16,175 nucleotides of DNA from contig CASEAD010000102.1 in assembly GCA_949285775.1 (NCBI GenBank), positions 1 to 16,175 of the forward strand. Direction: 5' to 3'. This stretch comes from an uncultured bacterium. Its GTDB lineage: Bacteria; Bacillota_I; Bacilli_A; RF39; UBA660. A model generated the notes under the pieces. That model saw only the letters and a program-made list of their open reading frames with translations. It was not told the origin of the DNA and ran no database searches. This document shows, piece after piece, positions 14,561 through 16,175 of this stretch. How positions within the stretch are numbered: position 1 is the stretch's first letter; every line of letters begins with the position of its first letter. A program made the translations under genes and the position numbers.

Positions 14561-15793
14561 ATGAAAAAAATAATACCAATAATCATAATTCTAATATTAA
14601 TAACTATCTTTTTCTTATTTCAAACTAATAACAACACAACACATCAGGAAACAACTACCCAAATGCCAGCATTAAAAAGTATTAAAGATATAGAAACATT
14701 TAAAGAAAATTATCCTAACATCAATATTAATATATCATATACATATAATGAACAAGAAAAAGACACCATAATATATCAAAGTATAAAAGAAAATGAAAAT
14801 CTAACCAATTATAACAACCTAGACCTAACCATATCTTTAGGAGCTTTCAATAGTGAACAAATGAAAACAGATAAAATAAATGAATTAGGTAGTGTTCCAA
14901 TTATGATGTATCACGGAATAGTCAATATGAAATCAAGTGAAACAAACTATATAGGCGGAAATGTAGACAAAGATGGTTATACTAGAACTACAGAAGCTTT
15001 TATAAACGATTTAGAATATTATTACCAAAATAATTATCGTATGATTAGATTAGAAGATTACATAAATGGAGAAATAAAAACCGAATATGGCAAAAGCCCT
15101 ATCATATTAACATTTGATGATGGAAACGAAAACAATATAAAAGTAACTGGATTAGATGAAGAAGGAAATATTATAATAGATCCCAACTCTGCTGTAGGTA
15201 TATTAGAACAATTCAAAGAAAAATATCCTGATTATAATGTAACTGCTACTTTTTTTGTAAATGATACCTTATTCAACCAAGAAGAATACAACGAAAAAAT
15301 ACTAACCTGGCTAATAGATAACGGATACGATATAGGAAACCATACTAAAGGACATATAGACATAAAAAAAGAAGACGCTACTACTGTAAATAATTCCATA
15401 GGTTATGTATATAATCAATTAGATAGTATTATACCAGATAAATATGTAAATATAATTGCCCTACCATTTGGCAGTCCTTATAACAAAGAACACTCCAACT
15501 TTCAATATGTCTTAAACTCTACCTATAACAATAAAACTTATAATACAACATCAGCCCTACGTGTAGGTTGGGAACCAGAATTATCTCCATATGATAAAAA
15601 CTTTGATCCAACTTTTCTAAAAAGATGTAGAGCCTATGATAATAATGGAGAAGAATTTGATATAACTATGGTATTTAATATACTAGAAACTACAAGATAT
15701 ATTTCCGATGGCGTAAATAATACTATAGTTATTCCTTGTAACTTAAAAGACTCTATTACAGAAACTAACTCTAAAGAAGTATTATGTTATTAA
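14561..15793 (+). CDS. Membrane-anchored PASTA and CE4 polysaccharide deacetylase
   Basis: A 410-residue protein with an N-terminal membrane anchor (4-20), a short spacer, a PASTA-like domain (about 40-95; these bind peptidoglycan or beta-lactams in other proteins) and a NodB/CE4 deacetylase domain (about 110-400). Catalytic motifs are TFDDG (Asp186 base, Asp187 metal ligand), NHTKGHID (His261 and His265 as metal ligands) and ALPFGSPY in place of the usual RPPYG. A roughly 20-residue insertion separates TFDDG from the next helix, as in some clostridial members. Such enzymes remove N-acetyl groups from peptidoglycan or other polymers outside the cell; the substrate is not decided by sequence. 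AGGTGG precedes the ATG at proper spacing. It lies 45 bases after the cohesin-like gene with no terminator between, so it completes the operon, and a terminator follows. Confidence 0.87.
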   Translation: MKKIIPIIIILILITIFFLFQTNNNTTHQETTTQMPALKSIKDIETFKENYPNININISYTYNEQEKDTIIYQSIKENENLTNYNNLDLTISLGAFNSEQMKTDKINELGSVPIMMYHGIVNMKSSETNYIGGNVDKDGYTRTTEAFINDLEYYYQNNYRMIRLEDYINGEIKTEYGKSPIILTFDDGNENNIKVTGLDEEGNIIIDPNSAVGILEQFKEKYPDYNVTATFFVNDTLFNQEEYNEKILTWLIDNGYDIGNHTKGHIDIKKEDATTVNNSIGYVYNQLDSIIPDKYVNIIALPFGSPYNKEHSNFQYVLNSTYNNKTYNTTSALRVGWEPELSPYDKNFDPTFLKRCRAYDNNGEEFDITMVFNILETTRYISDGVNNTIVIPCNLKDSITETNSKEVLCY

Positions 15794-15799
15794 GTGTAT

Positions 15800-15828
15800 A
15801 AAAAATTAGTTCAAGAGCTAATTTTTTT
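15800..15828 (+). terminator. Rho-independent terminator of the surface operon
   Basis: AAAAAATTAG and CTAATTTTTTT form an AT-rich stem with an 8-base loop and a T-run, starting 7 bases after the deacetylase stop. Confidence 0.75.
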
Positions 15829-15845
15829 GTTTGCCAAAAAAGTAC

Positions 15846-15874
15846 TTTCCTTTTATAACAATCTAGTTTATAAT
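15846..15874 (+). promoter_or_regulatory. Weak candidate promoter of the final transcription unit
   Basis: A consensus TATAAT (15869-15874) with a poor -35 (TTTCCT, 17 bases upstream). It would give a leader of about 170 bases ahead of the exported protein at 16051. Confidence 0.35.
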
Positions 15875-15917
15875 TATATATATAAATAACCAAAATAAAG
15901 AAGGAGTGCTGATGTAA

Positions 15918-15965
15918 ATGAAATATTACTCAAAAGTTAACGGGGGGGGGGGCAACATAAACTAA
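15918..15965 (+). CDS. Short leader ORF with Gly-codon run (15 codons)
   Basis: ATG at 15918 opens a 15-codon frame, MKYYSKVNGGGGNIN then TAA. Four consecutive glycine codons (GGG three times, then GGC) come from the 11-G tract. An AAGGAG lies at 15901-15906, 5 bases before an ATG that is followed at once by TAA (ATGTAAATG), and 11 bases before this ATG, so ribosomes might start here directly or re-start after the stop. With one extra G (or two fewer) the frame would continue to 45 codons and end at the TGA of an ATGA overlap with the next gene. I do not recognise the peptide. Short leader peptide, or broken part of a phase-variable ORF: both fit. Confidence 0.4.
   Translation: MKYYSKVNGGGGNIN
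15942..15952 (+). repeat. Poly-G tract (G11)
   Basis: Eleven consecutive Gs in a region otherwise rich in A and T. Homopolymers of this length are prone to slipped-strand mutation and to sequencing error. The tract is inside the short leader ORF, so its length sets that ORF's reading frame. Confidence 0.95.
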
Positions 15966-15985
15966 ACCCTTATAATATATGTATT

Positions 15986-16033
15986 AAAGACTACATGATT
16001 AGCCTTCTTTTAGGCATACCTTGTAGTCTTTTT
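15986..16033 (+). terminator. Terminator-like hairpin between leader ORF and exported-protein gene (possible attenuator)
   Basis: AAAGACTACA (15986-15995) pairs with TGTAGTCTTT (16022-16031), a perfect 10-bp stem, with an inner GCCT/AGGC stem (16002-16015), and the outer stem ends in a run of five Ts (16029-16033). It lies 17 bases before the ATG of the exported protein, after a leader ORF, which is the layout of an attenuator. Confidence 0.6.
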
Positions 16034-16050
16034 AGAGGTTGTGGTAACTC

Positions 16051-16175
16051 ATGAATTATAAGAAGTTATTACTAACTATAAGTATAATTATCATCGTTAT
16101 ATTTAGCTTAATGGCACTTACTAGTTATGCTTATTATACCTTCAGTGGAGCAACCACAGCATTTAATGTTAATAC
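16051..16175 (+). CDS. Exported protein, N-terminal part (runs off the window)
   Basis: The first 41 residues are visible. A basic MNYKKLL start, a long hydrophobic core and an SYAYY stretch make a signal peptide with probable cleavage after SYA. The mature start, YYTFSGATTAFNVNT, faintly resembles the N-terminus of TasA/camelysin-like proteins (FFTDTATTxxNTFT pattern), but 15 residues cannot establish that. The start ATG has no well-spaced ribosome binding site: AGAGG is 12 bases away, so translation may depend on coupling to the upstream leader frame, whose 12-G version stops at the overlapping ATGA. A terminator-like hairpin just upstream could control transcription. Confidence 0.6.
   Translation, partial: MNYKKLLLTISIIIIVIFSLMALTSYAYYTFSGATTAFNVN

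Noticed and set aside
15942..15976. Poly-G as spacer of a phase-variable promoter (TTAACG at 15937 and TATAAT at 15971)
   Set aside because: The spacer would be 28 bases; about ten Gs would have to be lost to reach normal spacing, so the coding-frame effect is the better reading.

Overview
The window is very AT-rich, with dense short operons, strong GGAGG-type ribosome binding sites, UAA as the usual stop and TGG for Trp. The gene content (YqfC/YqfD sporulation pair, Firmicute-type ParC, bacterial CCA-encoding tRNAs, a dockerin protein, a GH25 phage lysin) points to a low-GC, probably spore-forming Bacillota, most likely an uncultured gut Bacilli/Clostridia lineage. The genus cannot be fixed from sequence alone.

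Region 1 (1-4640, almost all minus strand). Read in transcription order: a membrane-anchored XRE regulator (4559-3858) ending at a clear terminator; a two-gene operon of a membrane-anchored aryl-sulfate sulfotransferase (3764-1791) and a membrane-anchored thioredoxin-fold CPHC protein (1751-1197), closed by a terminator; then a small Smr protein (1031-756) overlapping or abutting a guanine-deaminase-like gene (754-299) broken by one in-frame TGA; then tRNA-CAT (probably Ile2) and tRNA-Leu(UAG) from their own promoter.

Region 2 (4640-6210, plus strand). A flavin-reductase-like flavoprotein diverges from the XRE regulator, followed by a DedA/VTT membrane protein and tRNA-Gln(CUG).

Region 3 (6209-7816). 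A prophage remnant lies directly at the 3' end of tRNA-Gln: the last 40 codons of a tyrosine integrase on the minus strand, then an apparently intact holin and GH25 endolysin. No other phage genes remain.

Region 4 (7900-12034). yqfC-yqfD, needed in the mother cell during sporulation in relatives, then parC without an adjacent parE.

Region 5 (12040-15830). A three-gene surface operon behind a promoter that sits inside an 11-bp inverted repeat: an exported dockerin plus Ig-like-domain protein, a cohesin-like plus cadherin-like protein with a C-terminal membrane anchor, and a membrane-anchored PASTA-CE4 polysaccharide deacetylase. The first two look like an interacting dockerin/cohesin pair that would display the Ig-like protein on the cell surface.

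Region 6 (15830-16175). A leader region with a start-stop codon pair, a 15-codon ORF carrying an 11-G tract, and a terminator-like hairpin, all in front of the start of an exported protein. With 12 Gs (or 9) instead of 11 the short ORF would run 45 codons and end at ATGA on the start of the exported protein. This is the most unusual stretch of the window: a candidate phase-variable or attenuation switch.
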